DNA from: Paenibacillus elgii NBRC 100335
GTDB taxonomy: Bacteria > Bacillota > Bacilli > Paenibacillales > NBRC-103111
Direction of reading: 5' to 3'
NCBI RefSeq assembly: GCF_004000865.1
Contig: NZ_BIMB01000007.1
Coordinates: forward strand, 124,001 to 188,000
Length of the DNA: 64,000 nt
The notes under the pieces were generated by a model, which ran no database searches, was not told where the DNA came from, and saw nothing but the letters and a program-made list of their open reading frames with translations. Made by a program: the position numbers and the translations under genes. Positions 36,014 through 44,874 of the stretch are shown here, in pieces (the first letter of the stretch is position 1; each line of letters starts with the position of its first letter).

Positions 36014-37081
36014 TTACACCTGCACCATCCAGCCGAGCTTATCTTCGAGCTTCCCGCTCTGGATGCCGGTGAGCGTCTCGTACAGCTTCGCGGACAGCTC
36101 TCCGGTCTCGCCGCCGTTGATGATCAGCTTCTCGCCGCGCCAATTCAGCTCGCCGACCGGGGAGATGACCGCCGCCGTGCCCGTGCCGAACGCCTCCTCA
36201 AGCGTGCCCGCCCGGTGCGCTTCGTACAGCTCCTCAATGCTGACCGGCCGCTCCTCGACCGGAACGCCCCAGCTTTGCAGCAATTGAATCATCGAATCGC
36301 GCGTGATGCCTTTCAGAATACTTCCATTCAGCGCCGGAGTGATGACCTTCCCGTTGACCTTGAAAAAGACGTTCATGCTCCCGACTTCTTCCACATACTT
36401 CTTATGCACACCGTCGAGCCATAGCACCTGCGAATACCCTTCCAGTGCGGCTTCCTCCTGCGCCTTGAGGCTTGCGGCATAGTTCCCGGCCGTCTTCGCG
36501 CTGCCGGTTCCGCCAGGGACAGCGCGGACGAATTCCGATTCGACATGGATTTTGACCGGGCGGATGCCTTCGGCATAGTACGCTCCAACCGGCGACATGA
36601 TGATCATGAAGATATACCGTTTCGAAGCGGCAACGCCCAGCACGGGCTCCGTCGCAATGATGAACGGACGAATATACAGCGAAGTACCTTCGGTTTCCGG
36701 TACCCAGTCCCGATCTGTTTGGACCAGCTTCTTCAGCCCTTCCAGCGCCAGCTCCACGTCCAGGTGCGGAATGCTCATCCGTTCGTTCGAATGGTTCAAG
36801 CGCTTGAAGTTTTGATCCGGGCGGAATACCAGAATGCGTCCGTCCGCGGTACGGTACGCTTTCAGCCCTTCGAATACCGTCTGGCCGTAATGAAACACTT
36901 TCGCCGCCGGGTCCATGCTAATCGACTGGTACGGCACGACGCGGGGAGAGTGCCACCCGCGGCCTTCCTCATAATCCAGCATAAACATGTGGTCCGTGAA
37001 TACGGTTCCAAACCCGACTCGGCTTACATCGGGCTTTTGTTTTGGGGCCTTGGTCAGCTCCACTTCGATATTAAGCGCCAT
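36014..37081 (-). CDS. ilvE: Branched-chain amino acid aminotransferase
   Basis: 355 aa PLP enzyme, class IV, interconverting leucine, isoleucine and valine with their 2-oxo acids using glutamate. Visible signatures are FHYGQTVFEGLKAYR, SLYIRPFIIATEP, the PLP-lysine segment GSAKTAGNYAASLKAQ, QVLWLDG, and EEAFGTGTAAVISPVG near the C-terminus. Full family length. The start is ATG 37081 with GAGGAG nine bases upstream; that ribosome site abuts the ATG at 37090. It diverges from a LysR gene across 135 bases holding an inverted repeat, so LysR control is likely. Confidence 0.95.
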   Translation of the reverse strand: MALNIEVELTKAPKQKPDVSRVGFGTVFTDHMFMLDYEEGRGWHSPRVVPYQSISMDPAAKVFHYGQTVFEGLKAYRTADGRILVFRPDQNFKRLNHSNERMSIPHLDVELALEGLKKLVQTDRDWVPETEGTSLYIRPFIIATEPVLGVAASKRYIFMIIMSPVGAYYAEGIRPVKIHVESEFVRAVPGGTGSAKTAGNYAASLKAQEEAALEGYSQVLWLDGVHKKYVEEVGSMNVFFKVNGKVITPALNGSILKGITRDSMIQLLQSWGVPVEERPVSIEELYEAHRAGTLEEAFGTGTAAVISPVGELNWRGEKLIINGGETGELSAKLYETLTGIQSGKLEDKLGWMVQV

Positions 37082-37130
37082 TCTTCGCATCTCCTCTTCA
37101 AAGGTTTATTTCTTATTGTATTAGTTGAAT

Positions 37131-37184
37131 GGTATCAGTTCTTCCGATATATTGAAAATATCTGTTTTATTGGAGAACGATACC
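37131..37184. promoter_or_regulatory. Inverted repeat between ilvE and LysR gene
   Basis: GGTATCaGTTC (37131-37141) and GAACGATACC (37175-37184) are inverted copies with one extra base, 33 bases apart, in the divergent promoter region. This is a plausible pair of LysR half-sites. Confidence 0.4.
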
Positions 37185-37216
37185 TTGAAAGTATGAATGA
37201 AGGGAGCGATCCGGGG

Positions 37217-38107
37217 ATGGATTTGCGTCAGTTGAGATACTTTTTAGCGATTGTGAAGGAAGGGCAAATTACGCGCGCAGCCAAAGCGCTGAACATGGAG
37301 CAGCCCCCGCTCAGCCGGCAGCTCAAGCTGATGGAGGAGGAGCTTGGGGTGACCTTGTTCGACCGGGACGGCAAAAGACTACGGCTGACGCATGCGGGAG
37401 AGCTGCTGCGGCAGAAGGCGGAAAGCCTGCTGCATCAGTTCAACGAATCGATGCAGGAAGTGAAGGAGCTGGACGAGAGCGTCCAAGGCGTGCTCTCCAT
37501 CGGCGCCGTCGTCTCGTGCATCTCGCTTCTGCCCCAGCGCATCGAGACGTTCCGGGAGAAGTACCCGGAGGTCACCTTCCGCATCTGGGAGGGCGATCAT
37601 TTCCTCCTCGGGGAGCAATTGGAGAAGCGGAGCGTCGAGCTGATCGTCGCCCGGCTCCCTTTCGAGGCTTCCTCCGCATCGCAGTCGTATGCGGTTCGGC
37701 CGCTGCCGTCCGATCCGTTCGTCGTCGTCATCCCCGGTAAGTGGCTGCCAGACCCGGAGCAGGAGACGATCCGCATGCAGGAGCTGGCGGACTTCCCGTT
37801 TCTGACGCTCAAAACGGACCGGACGACCGGCATGCACGACCGGGTGGTCACCGAATGCCGCCGGCACGGCTTCGAGCCGCGCATCATCTGCGAATGCTCC
37901 AGCGTCGCGGTCATCATCGCGATGGTCGCGGCCGGTCTTGGGGCGACGGTGCTGCCCAAGTCCGTCATGACGGCGTTCCCTCTCCCTTCGATCCGGACGC
38001 TTCCGCTGTCCGATGCCGATTTTCAATCCGACGTCGGCATTCTGTGGCTGAACAATCGCTATTTGTCCAGAACCGCCCGCCGCTTTATCGATCATTTTCT
38101 GGAGTAG
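37217..38107 (+). CDS. LysR-family transcriptional regulator
   Basis: 296 aa. The N-terminal winged helix-turn-helix (MDLRQLRYFLAIVKEGQITR, AAKALNMEQPPLSRQLKLMEEELG) is standard. The C-terminal ligand domain resembles periplasmic binding proteins (LSIGAVVSCISLLPQRIETF, VELIVARLPFE, MVAAGLGATVLPKSVM). The start is ATG 37217 with GAAGGGAG upstream; the frame is open for a further 670 bases but only opposite ilvE. It diverges from ilvE; similar regulators often control neighbouring amino-acid genes. Effector unknown. Confidence 0.92.
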   Translation: MDLRQLRYFLAIVKEGQITRAAKALNMEQPPLSRQLKLMEEELGVTLFDRDGKRLRLTHAGELLRQKAESLLHQFNESMQEVKELDESVQGVLSIGAVVSCISLLPQRIETFREKYPEVTFRIWEGDHFLLGEQLEKRSVELIVARLPFEASSASQSYAVRPLPSDPFVVVIPGKWLPDPEQETIRMQELADFPFLTLKTDRTTGMHDRVVTECRRHGFEPRIICECSSVAVIIAMVAAGLGATVLPKSVMTAFPLPSIRTLPLSDADFQSDVGILWLNNRYLSRTARRFIDHFLE

Positions 38108-38195
38108 CGGTCGTCCTACCCAGCCCAAAAAAGGAATTATCGGGCAGTCCGGCGAAGTCTTCCTTGTCATCTGCTCACAGAGGAGGAAGCAAGCC

Positions 38196-39173
38196 ATGAA
38201 AGCCATTCAGGTAACGCAATTCGGCGGTCCGGAGCATATGAGCTACACGGACGTCGATAAGCCGAGCATCTGTCCGAACCAAGTGTTGATCCGCGTGGAG
38301 ACGACCAGCGTCAATTTTGCCGATATCAAGTCGAGATACGGGAAAAAGGGCGGGACCCTCCCGTTCATTCCGGGATTGGATGCGGCGGGGACGATCGAGC
38401 AGGTCGGGTCCGAGGTCCGGCAGTTGCAGGTCGGACAGCGTGTCATCGCTTTTCCTCATCAAGGCTCCTATGCCGAATATATCGCCGCGGACGAAAATCT
38501 GACGTTCGCCATTCCGGACAGCCTCAGCTTCGACACGGCGGCCGCCTGTCCGATCGTTTCGTTCCTTTCGTATAAGCTGCTCGCGGACATTGCCAGACTG
38601 GAGCCGGGCGAGACGGTCCTGATTCATGCGGCGGCAGGCGGCGTCGGCACGACGGCCATCCAGCTGGCGAAGCTCTTGGGCGCGGGGAAGGTGATCGGAA
38701 CCGTCGGCAGCGAGAGCAAGGCGAGCATCGCTAAGGAGGCGGGCGCGGATCATGTGCTCTCTTACGCGCAGGGGGATTTTGCGGCGCAGGTCAACGACCT
38801 GACGAACGGGGAAGGCGTAAACGTCGTTCTCGACTCGATAGCGGGCACCGTGACGGAGCAAAGCCTGCTCTGCCTGGCTCCTTACGGCCGTCTGGTCCAT
38901 TTCGGCAATTCGGGCGGTCCCGCGGGGAACATCAAGACCTCGGACCTGCACGCAAGCTGCCGTTCCGTCCTCGGGTTCAGCTTGGGTACGACCCGAAGCA
39001 AGCGCCCCCACCTGCTGCGCGGCGTCGCTGAGCGGGTGCTGCCGTACTTGGCTGACGGGCGTCTGACGATCAAGATCGGCGCACGCTTTCCATTGGCCGA
39101 AGCCGCCAAAGCCCACGAGTGGGTGGAAAGCCGGCAGAGCGCGGGAAAAGTGCTGCTCGACGTCAGAAGCTAA
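38196..39173 (+). CDS. Zinc-independent quinone oxidoreductase of the MDR family
   Basis: 325 aa medium-chain reductase. The N-terminal GroES-like domain has PGLDAAGTIEQVGSEV, and the Rossmann fold has AAAGGVGTTAIQLAKLLGA for NADPH. No zinc-binding cysteine or histidine set is present, which fits the QOR (zeta-crystallin) subgroup reducing quinones or enoyl compounds. GGAGGAAGC precedes ATG 38196. Monocistronic; a DnaA-box cluster and a bidirectional terminator follow. Confidence 0.92.
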   Translation: MKAIQVTQFGGPEHMSYTDVDKPSICPNQVLIRVETTSVNFADIKSRYGKKGGTLPFIPGLDAAGTIEQVGSEVRQLQVGQRVIAFPHQGSYAEYIAADENLTFAIPDSLSFDTAAACPIVSFLSYKLLADIARLEPGETVLIHAAAGGVGTTAIQLAKLLGAGKVIGTVGSESKASIAKEAGADHVLSYAQGDFAAQVNDLTNGEGVNVVLDSIAGTVTEQSLLCLAPYGRLVHFGNSGGPAGNIKTSDLHASCRSVLGFSLGTTRSKRPHLLRGVAERVLPYLADGRLTIKIGARFPLAEAAKAHEWVESRQSAGKVLLDVRS

Positions 39174-39238
39174 CACCGTTTGCAGCTAAGCATGCCGCTG
39201 TCAGGCCCAAATCATCTGACGCGCGTCGCAATATTTTC

Positions 39239-39279
39239 TTATCCACAAACTTATACACATATTATCCACGTTATCCACA
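39239..39279 (+). other. Cluster of four DnaA boxes
   Basis: Four same-direction 9-mers within 41 bp: TTATCCACA (39239), TTATACACA (39251), TTATCCACG (39262) and TTATCCACA (39271). Two are perfect consensus DnaA boxes, the others have one mismatch. No dnaA, dnaN or AT-rich unwinding element is nearby, so this is not oriC; it resembles the non-origin DnaA box clusters that titrate DnaA in B. subtilis. Confidence 0.8.
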
Positions 39280-39310
39280 AATCGTGAAAAATTGCACTTG
39301 TCCTAACCAT

Positions 39311-39359
39311 AAAAAAGATCGTCTTCCGCCTACCTTTGCGGCCGGAGACGATCTTTTTG
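39311..39359. terminator. Bidirectional terminator
   Basis: AAAAAGATCGTC and GACGATCTTTTT form a 12-bp perfect stem with a further CCGCC/GGCCGG pairing inside. It serves the plus-strand oxidoreductase and the minus-strand LysE gene. Confidence 0.9.
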
Positions 39360-39369
39360 TGCTATGCGG

Positions 39370-40005
39370 TCAGTTGGAAATTTTGGCGCGGAACAGGTTG
39401 GCTCCCATCAGGATGAACACGCCGCCGGTGACCCGGTTCAGCCATAAGCCGATCTTGGGGTTCTTCCTTAGCTTTCCCGTCGCGAACGCTGCGAGATAAG
39501 AAAGGAGACTGCTCCACAGCATGCCGATGAAAATAAACGTCGCGCCCAGAATCGCGAACGGCACCGGACTCTGGGCCTGATTGTCCACAAACTGGGGAAG
39601 GAAGGCGATAAAGAACAACGCCACCTTCGGATTCGTTACATTTGTAATCATGCCCTGGACAAAAATTTTGCGCGCGCTCATCGGCTCCATCGATCCGGAG
39701 TCCGGTGCAATGGCGGAGGACTTCGACACAATCATCGTAATCCCGAGATAGATCAGGTAGGCGACCCCGATCATTTTGATGATTGTAAACAGCAATAGCG
39801 ATTTCGCCAAAAGAAAAGATAACCCCAGCGCCGCGAGAAGGGTGTGGATAAGCGTCCCCGCCGCAATCCCCATGGTGGACCATATGCCCGCTCTTCTGCC
39901 CTGCGCCACGCTTCTGGCAATGATGTACATCGTATCCGAACCCGGGGTCATGATAAGCAATATTCCGGCGACTACAAACAAGAAATAATGATGAATGCCA
40001 AACAC
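39370..40005 (-). CDS. LysE-family amino acid exporter
   Basis: 211 aa, six transmembrane segments. The signature MTPGSDTMYIIARSVAQGRRAG (GPD-type loop) lies near the N-terminus and NPKVALFFIAFLPQFVD in the middle, both typical of RhtB/LysE translocators that export amino acids such as threonine, homoserine or lysine. The start is GTG 40005 with AAAGGAGC eight bases upstream. Monocistronic; substrate not determinable. Confidence 0.9.
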   Translation of the reverse strand: MFGIHHYFLFVVAGILLIMTPGSDTMYIIARSVAQGRRAGIWSTMGIAAGTLIHTLLAALGLSFLLAKSLLLFTIIKMIGVAYLIYLGITMIVSKSSAIAPDSGSMEPMSARKIFVQGMITNVTNPKVALFFIAFLPQFVDNQAQSPVPFAILGATFIFIGMLWSSLLSYLAAFATGKLRKNPKIGLWLNRVTGGVFILMGANLFRAKISN

Positions 40006-40168
40006 GCTCGTACGCTCCTTTACGTAAATAAGTAGTGTAGGTTACCGCCCGCGGCGGACCCGGATGTTGCGACTTTGCCATGATTGATGTGCTTCCAATC
40101 ACACTTTGCCGTGCTTCCTCGTGTTACGCTCTTTACATAGCAAATCAAACGTAACGGAGGGATTCGCG

Positions 40169-41464
40169 ATGTTTTGTTATCAATGTGAACAGACCCCGAC
40201 AGGCGGCTGTAAGGTGATCGGTGTATGCGGCAAAGATGAAACGATTGCAAGCTTGCAGGATACGATGATTTTCGCTTTGAAAGGCATTGCCGCCTATGCC
40301 ACACATGCAAGACAGCTCGGCTATTCCGACCCGGAAGTCGACCGGATTACGCACGAGGCGTTGTACATGACGTTGACGAACTCCAACTTCAACCTGCAGG
40401 AGCATATCGACATGGCGATGAAGGTCGGCTCCGCCGCCGTCCGCATCATGGATGTGCTGGACCGGGCGCATACGACTCACTTCGGCATCCCGCAGCCCGT
40501 AGCCGTGCCGCAGAACAGCATCGAAGGGCATGCTATCGTCGTTACCGGGCATAACCTGTACGCTTTGGAGGAGCTGCTCAAGCAGACCGAGGGAAAAGGG
40601 ATCAACATCTACACGCACTCCGAGATGCTCCCCGCCCACGGTTATCCGAAGCTGAAGCAGTACTCGCACTTAAAAGGCAACATCGGAAAAGCCTGGTACG
40701 ACCAGCGCCGCCTGTTCGAGAAGTTCCCGGGCGCCATCCTGGCGACAACGAACTGTGTCATGCCGATCAAGGGCACCTACGCCGACCGGTTCTTCTCCTA
40801 CGATATCGCGGGCCTGGAAGGGGTTACAAAAATCGTCAATGACGATTTCACCCCGCTGATCGAGAAAGCCTTGGCGCTGCCGGAAGCCCGGATCGAGTCG
40901 GATCAGACGCTCATGACCGGCTACCATCACGAGACTGTGATCGGCCTGGCTCCGGAGATCATTCAAGCGGTCAAAGCGGGCAAAATCAAACGCTTCTTCG
41001 TCATCGCCGGCTGCGACGCTCCGGGAAGCGGCGGTGAATATTACCGCGAGCTCGCTACCTCGCTGCCGAACGATACCGTGATCCTGACCACATCCTGTGG
41101 GAAATTCCGCTTCAACGACGTCGATTACGGCACCGTGGCCGATACGGGCATTCCGCGCTATATCGATTTGGGCCAGTGCAACAACTCCGGTTCTACGGTC
41201 AAAATCGCCCTGGCACTAGCCGACGCCTTCGGATGCAGCGTGAACGATCTGCCGGTCAGCATCGTGCTCTCCTGGTTCGAGCAAAAGGCGGTCGCGATTC
41301 TTCTCGGCCTGTTCAGCCTCGGCATTAAAGATATCCGCATCGGCCCGAAACCGCCGGAATTCATCAATCCGGGCGTCATGAACGTGCTTGTCGACACGTT
41401 CGGACTGAAGCTGATCGGCAACGCGCAAGACGATATGAAGGAAATGCTGTCGCTTTCTCACTAA
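40169..41464 (+). CDS. hcp: Hybrid-cluster protein / hydroxylamine reductase
   Basis: 431 aa iron-sulfur protein with a hybrid Fe-S-O cluster, reducing hydroxylamine or NO in nitrosative stress. The N-terminal cysteines MFCYQCEQTPTGGCKVIGVC bind one cluster. Hybrid-cluster ligands appear as GHN, an E in the FRFNDVDY region, VIAGCD, TTSCGKFRFND and the C-terminal SWFEQKAVAILLGLFSLGIK with glutamate and lysine. It is shorter than the 530-550 aa enzymes, consistent with the compact subclass lacking the insert after the N-terminal cysteines. The start ATG 40169 has ACGGAGGG upstream. No clear Fnr or NsrR site was found in the 160 bases upstream. Confidence 0.93.
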   Translation: MFCYQCEQTPTGGCKVIGVCGKDETIASLQDTMIFALKGIAAYATHARQLGYSDPEVDRITHEALYMTLTNSNFNLQEHIDMAMKVGSAAVRIMDVLDRAHTTHFGIPQPVAVPQNSIEGHAIVVTGHNLYALEELLKQTEGKGINIYTHSEMLPAHGYPKLKQYSHLKGNIGKAWYDQRRLFEKFPGAILATTNCVMPIKGTYADRFFSYDIAGLEGVTKIVNDDFTPLIEKALALPEARIESDQTLMTGYHHETVIGLAPEIIQAVKAGKIKRFFVIAGCDAPGSGGEYYRELATSLPNDTVILTTSCGKFRFNDVDYGTVADTGIPRYIDLGQCNNSGSTVKIALALADAFGCSVNDLPVSIVLSWFEQKAVAILLGLFSLGIKDIRIGPKPPEFINPGVMNVLVDTFGLKLIGNAQDDMKEMLSLSH

Positions 41465-41596
41465 GAGAGCTAGGCATAAAGAAGCTTCGGCAGCACCCTG
41501 CTGCTCGTACGGAGCGGGAGATGAATAGCGGGTGCGGGCGTCCTGGACATCAGTTCCAAGGCGTTCGCGCCCCATTTCCCGTTCACCCTCCGTCAA

Positions 41597-42199
41597 CTAG
41601 GCCCTCCAAACGACGCCTCGCCGCTCGTACTCCATCCGGTGTTCGACGGCGGCCGCGATCGAAGCCCCGGCGAATCGCTCGATGATCCACAGCGCTAGAT
41701 CCACGCCGGAAGTAACCCCTCTGGCCGTGATGACGTCCCCATGATCGACAATCCGGTAATCCAGGACGTCCGCATCGTAGCGCTTCAGCTCGTCCTTCGC
41801 CAAGTAATGCATGGCGGCTTGCTTTTGCTTCAAAATGCCCGCTTCGGCGAGCAGCATGCCGCCCGTACATACTCCGGCCACGACTGTTCCAGCGGCGTGC
41901 AGCTCCCGGATCAATCGGGGCAATTCTCCCCGCTCCGCCTCTTTCCGCGCTCCCTGATCCGCCTTATGATTCCAGCCACCGCCCGGGACAATAAGGACAT
42001 CCGGCCTGTTCCCGATCCGCAGATGATCATTCACCGCCACTCGGATCCCGTAGGAAGTGACGACTTCGCTTTTCGGCTCACTCGCGACGAGCTCCACTTG
42101 GAACCCCGCTCCGGCTTCGATGCCCCGCTTCAATACCTCGAACGGAGCCAATGCGACGAGCTCCCCGAACCCGTCGAACAATACGATCTGAATGTTCAT
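41597..42199 (-). CDS. DJ-1/PfpI-family protein
   Basis: 200 aa, class I glutamine-amidotransferase-like fold. The nucleophile elbow is AGVCTGGMLLAEAG, Cys near residue 110. It opens MNIQIVLFDGFGELVALAPFEVL and contains VPGGGWN and RGVTSGVDLALWIIERFAG, the pattern of the isonitrile-hydratase-like and AraC-associated PfpI branch. The reaction is unknown; glyoxalase III-like or hydratase activities occur in the family. AGGGGAG precedes the ATG. Monocistronic. Confidence 0.88.
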   Translation of the reverse strand: MNIQIVLFDGFGELVALAPFEVLKRGIEAGAGFQVELVASEPKSEVVTSYGIRVAVNDHLRIGNRPDVLIVPGGGWNHKADQGARKEAERGELPRLIRELHAAGTVVAGVCTGGMLLAEAGILKQKQAAMHYLAKDELKRYDADVLDYRIVDHGDVITARGVTSGVDLALWIIERFAGASIAAAVEHRMEYERRGVVWRA

Positions 42200-42300
42200 A
42201 AAGCGCGTGCTCCCCTCTCATCGCTCATGCCGCCTACTGCTTCCACAGCGCATTCTCCAAGCCATTGTACCATATTAGGGGTTTCGTGAACGCCCTTCTT

Positions 42301-43077
42301 TTAAGCTATCAATCCCGCTTTCGCCAATCCATTGCGGATACCGCCTTCATCCACATGGCTGGTTACATAATCGGCATAAGGAAGCAGCTCCTGATGCGAA
42401 TTCCCCATCGCGATACCCAGGCCTACGAATTCCAGCATCTCCTTGTCGTTCAAGCCGTCCCCGAACGCTACCGCCTCGGACGGCGTTATTCCGAGCCGCT
42501 CCAGCATCGCCTCGATCCCTTGCGCCTTCGACCCGCCGGCCGGCAGCACGTCCATCGCTTTGGGGTGCCAGCGAATCAGCTTGAGCTCCGGCACAAGCCC
42601 TTGATACAAAGGTTCCTCATGGCCTTCGCAGTGGAGAAACATCTGGAAGATGTCATTCGCTTTCCAAAACTCCGGATCATGTCTAGGAAGCTCTACTTTC
42701 AAAGACAAGACCGATTCCGTAACAAAAGGATGCTCCGTCCGATCGGAGCAGTACGCGTGCTCCCCTTCAAAGACGAGCGAGTGTCCGTGCCCTGCCGCCA
42801 GGTTAACCAGTGCCTCGATGCTTTCCTTCGGAATCACGCGTTTATATACCGGCTTCCCCCGGTAAACGGCATAAGCTCCGTTCATGCAAACGAACGATTC
42901 GATCCCCAATTGATCGGCCAGCGGTTTAATAAAATAGGGGGCGCGCCCCGTGGCGATGACCGGCTCCACCCCGTTTGCCTTGAGTGCCCGGACGGCTTCG
43001 ACCGTGTCCGGAGGTACCTCCTTGTTCTCGTTGACCAATGTCCCGTCGATATCAAAAAATACGATTTTGTAAGCCAT
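42301..43077 (-). CDS. Cof-type HAD phosphatase
   Basis: 258 aa HAD hydrolase with a C2b cap, probably dephosphorylating sugar phosphates or phosphorylated cofactors. Motif I is FFDIDGTLVNENKE; motif II TGR (ATGRAPYFIKPL); motif III PAGGSKAQGIEAML; motif IV AFGDGLNDKEMLEFVGLGIAMGN. The start is taken at 43077 (MAYKIVFF), since AGGGG lies only two bases from the ATG at 43086. It is preceded by a palindrome identical in core to the one before the second HAD gene, suggesting shared control by the GntR protein between them. Confidence 0.92.
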   Translation of the reverse strand: MAYKIVFFDIDGTLVNENKEVPPDTVEAVRALKANGVEPVIATGRAPYFIKPLADQLGIESFVCMNGAYAVYRGKPVYKRVIPKESIEALVNLAAGHGHSLVFEGEHAYCSDRTEHPFVTESVLSLKVELPRHDPEFWKANDIFQMFLHCEGHEEPLYQGLVPELKLIRWHPKAMDVLPAGGSKAQGIEAMLERLGITPSEAVAFGDGLNDKEMLEFVGLGIAMGNSHQELLPYADYVTSHVDEGGIRNGLAKAGLIA

Positions 43078-43210
43078 TGCCTTCATGTCCCCTATTCGTC
43101 GAATGAATGATCTCTCATCAAGTCTAAAAATCTAAGTATAGCACCCGCCCCGAGGATGACAAGAACCTACTGTTCGATTTTCGGCAAAGCCGCTTCTGTA
43201 AAATAGGAAG

Positions 43211-43240
43211 AAAGGAACAAAGCCGGAGCTCCGTTCCTTT
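43211..43240. terminator. Hairpin terminator after the GntR gene
   Basis: AAAGGAAC and GTTCCTTT are perfect 8-bp arms around a GC-rich inner loop; the T-rich end follows on either strand. Confidence 0.6.
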
Positions 43241-43245
43241 CCACT

Positions 43246-43259
43246 ATGGTATATACCAT
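43246..43259. promoter_or_regulatory. GntR-type operator upstream of the Cof phosphatase
   Basis: ATGGTATATACCAT is a perfect 14-bp palindrome. Its TGGTATATACCA core recurs at 44875-44894 upstream of the second HAD gene, with a HutC-type GntR gene between them. Confidence 0.7.
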
Positions 43260-43274
43260 TAAATATAAAAAAAT

Positions 43275-44012
43275 TTAGTTGTTTTTCACCTTCAGCTTCG
43301 AAAAGAACCGGACGATGTCGCCGCGGGTCTGCGCCTGCGAGAACTCGATCAATTTGTCGTTCTTATCGAAAGCCTGTGCCTCGACCAAAATACACGGGCT
43401 GTCGTTGCCGATGCGCAGCAGCTTGCTTTCCGCTTCGTCGCTAAGGGAAATCCGCATCGTCTGGTCCGCGCGGACGAGCTTGATCCCGTAACGCTCCTCC
43501 AGCACCTGATACAAAGAAATGTCTTCCCCATTCATGTGAGCTTCGATTCCCGGGCAGTAGGCGTAAGGAATATACGAAAGCTCGATGGAAACGGGAATTT
43601 CGTCGGCAAAGCGGACTCGTTTGAGCGACCAGATCTCCTCTCCTTCCGAAATCCCGAGCATCTTGGCCACGAAGCCGTTGGCCGGCTCCTTCCGCTTGTG
43701 GACCGTGTTCGTCGAAGGCCGAAGCCCTTTGCTCAATATCGTTTTGGAGAAGCTGGAGAATTCGACAAAATCCAATTGAATCCGCCGGGTCGTCACGAAC
43801 GTGCCCGATCCGACGACCCGCTCCACGAAGCCTTCCCGTTCCAAAATGGAAATCGCATGACGCGCGGTCATCCGGCTGATCTGATACTGCGCGGCTAACT
43901 CACGCTCCGAAGGAAGCTTGTCGCCTTGCTTCCATTTCCCGCTTTCGATTTCTTGGATGAACAAATTTTTAATTTGTTGATAAAACGGGATATGATCTCC
44001 TGTTTTATTCAT
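43275..44012 (-). CDS. GntR/HutC-family regulator with UTRA domain
   Basis: 245 aa. The N-terminal winged helix (IPFYQQIKNLFIQEIESGKW, KLPSERELAAQYQISRMTAR HAISILEREG) is the GntR domain, and residues about 90-240 form the UTRA effector-binding domain (IPVSIELSYIPYAYCPGIEA). Such proteins sense phosphorylated sugars or amino sugars. Two TGGTATATACCA palindromes flank the gene, upstream of two HAD phosphatase genes, and are the likely targets. AGGGG precedes ATG 44012. The effector is probably a sugar phosphate, by analogy only. Confidence 0.9.
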   Translation of the reverse strand: MNKTGDHIPFYQQIKNLFIQEIESGKWKQGDKLPSERELAAQYQISRMTARHAISILEREGFVERVVGSGTFVTTRRIQLDFVEFSSFSKTILSKGLRPSTNTVHKRKEPANGFVAKMLGISEGEEIWSLKRVRFADEIPVSIELSYIPYAYCPGIEAHMNGEDISLYQVLEERYGIKLVRADQTMRISLSDEAESKLLRIGNDSPCILVEAQAFDKNDKLIEFSQAQTRGDIVRFFSKLKVKNN

Positions 44013-44098
44013 ATAGAACCCCTGTCATGCTTTTAATTAGCGAATTACCGTCAAAGTTGACGGCCAAATTTCAGCGTAGCAGATGATCGTAAATACGG

Positions 44099-44764
44099 TC
44101 AAGGAAGCGGAGAAGCCTGCAATTCTCCGATGACGTCCTCTAACGGACGATCGGCCATGGAACGAAGATGGCCGTCCACGCTGCCAAAGACCAGTTGCTC
44201 GGTAACCGGATTCGGAACGATGACGCACCATAGACCGGCCGCTTTTGCGGCGGCGGCTCCGTTGGCGGAATCCTCGAAGGCCAGAGCTTCATGCGCCTCG
44301 ATTCCCAACGCTTGGATTGCCTTGAGATACAGCTCGGGGTCCGGCTTCACATTCGCGACGTCGTCTTTGGTCTTGATGACCTCGAACGAATCGAGCAAAC
44401 CGAATCTGCTCAGGAACGATTCCACCCACGCCCGATCCGAGCTGGAAGCCAGCCCCACCTTCAGCCCCAGCCGTTGCGCCGCTTCGATATATTCTGCTAC
44501 CCCGTCGCGCAGCGCGACCGTCTTCATCTTTTCGGCATGAAGCTTAGCTGCCGCCTTCCTTACTTCGGAGATTTCCGTCCGTCCTTCGGCCATTTGCCGG
44601 ATATAGGCCTCGATCTGCCCTCCGTGCGACCCGACGCAGGCCGCGAATACTTCTGTAGGAAAGGGGATGCCGTAGCCGCCAAGCACCTTGGCATAGCAGT
44701 CGAACCATGCGGATTCCGTATCCACGATTAAACCGTCGAAATCAAACACAATCGCTTTAATAAT
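44099..44764 (-). CDS. HAD hydrolase of the beta-phosphoglucomutase type, apparent ATT start
   Basis: 221 aa if started at ATT 44764, giving (M)IKAIVFDFDGLIVDTE, exactly the usual N-terminus. Motif I DFDGLIVDTE, motif II LASSS, motif III KPDPELYLKAIQALG, motif IV AFEDSANGAAAAKAAGL are all present, so it is a phosphatase or phosphomutase for sugar phosphates. The only canonical start in frame, GTG 44749, would remove the first beta-strand residues. GGAGTG lies seven bases before the ATT and an in-frame stop lies just upstream, so ATT initiation is the simplest reading. A 20-bp GntR-type palindrome lies about 110 bases upstream. Confidence 0.85.
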   Translation of the reverse strand: MIKAIVFDFDGLIVDTESAWFDCYAKVLGGYGIPFPTEVFAACVGSHGGQIEAYIRQMAEGRTEISEVRKAAAKLHAEKMKTVALRDGVAEYIEAAQRLGLKVGLASSSDRAWVESFLSRFGLLDSFEVIKTKDDVANVKPDPELYLKAIQALGIEAHEALAFEDSANGAAAAKAAGLWCVIVPNPVTEQLVFGSVDGHLRSMADRPLEDVIGELQASPLP

Positions 44765-44874
44765 AGCCGCTCACTCCTGCCGTTTCTGTCGCTCCGGTAA
44801 GCCGGCGGTATGCCCGCCAGCCCGCAGTCCGCCGGATGAATGATTCCCCTGCATCGCGCCCGGATAGCCATCCG

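Noticed and set aside
36545-37216. Upstream extension of the LysR frame across ilvE
   Set aside because: It lies antisense to ilvE, and the HTH begins right at ATG 37217.
39239-39279. DnaA-box cluster as the chromosomal origin
   Set aside because: No dnaA, dnaN, rnpA, rpmH or AT-rich unwinding element nearby.
40080-40168. Fnr or CRP-type site upstream of hcp (TTGAT and AATCAC)
   Set aside because: The half-sites are separated by the wrong distance and the symmetry is poor.
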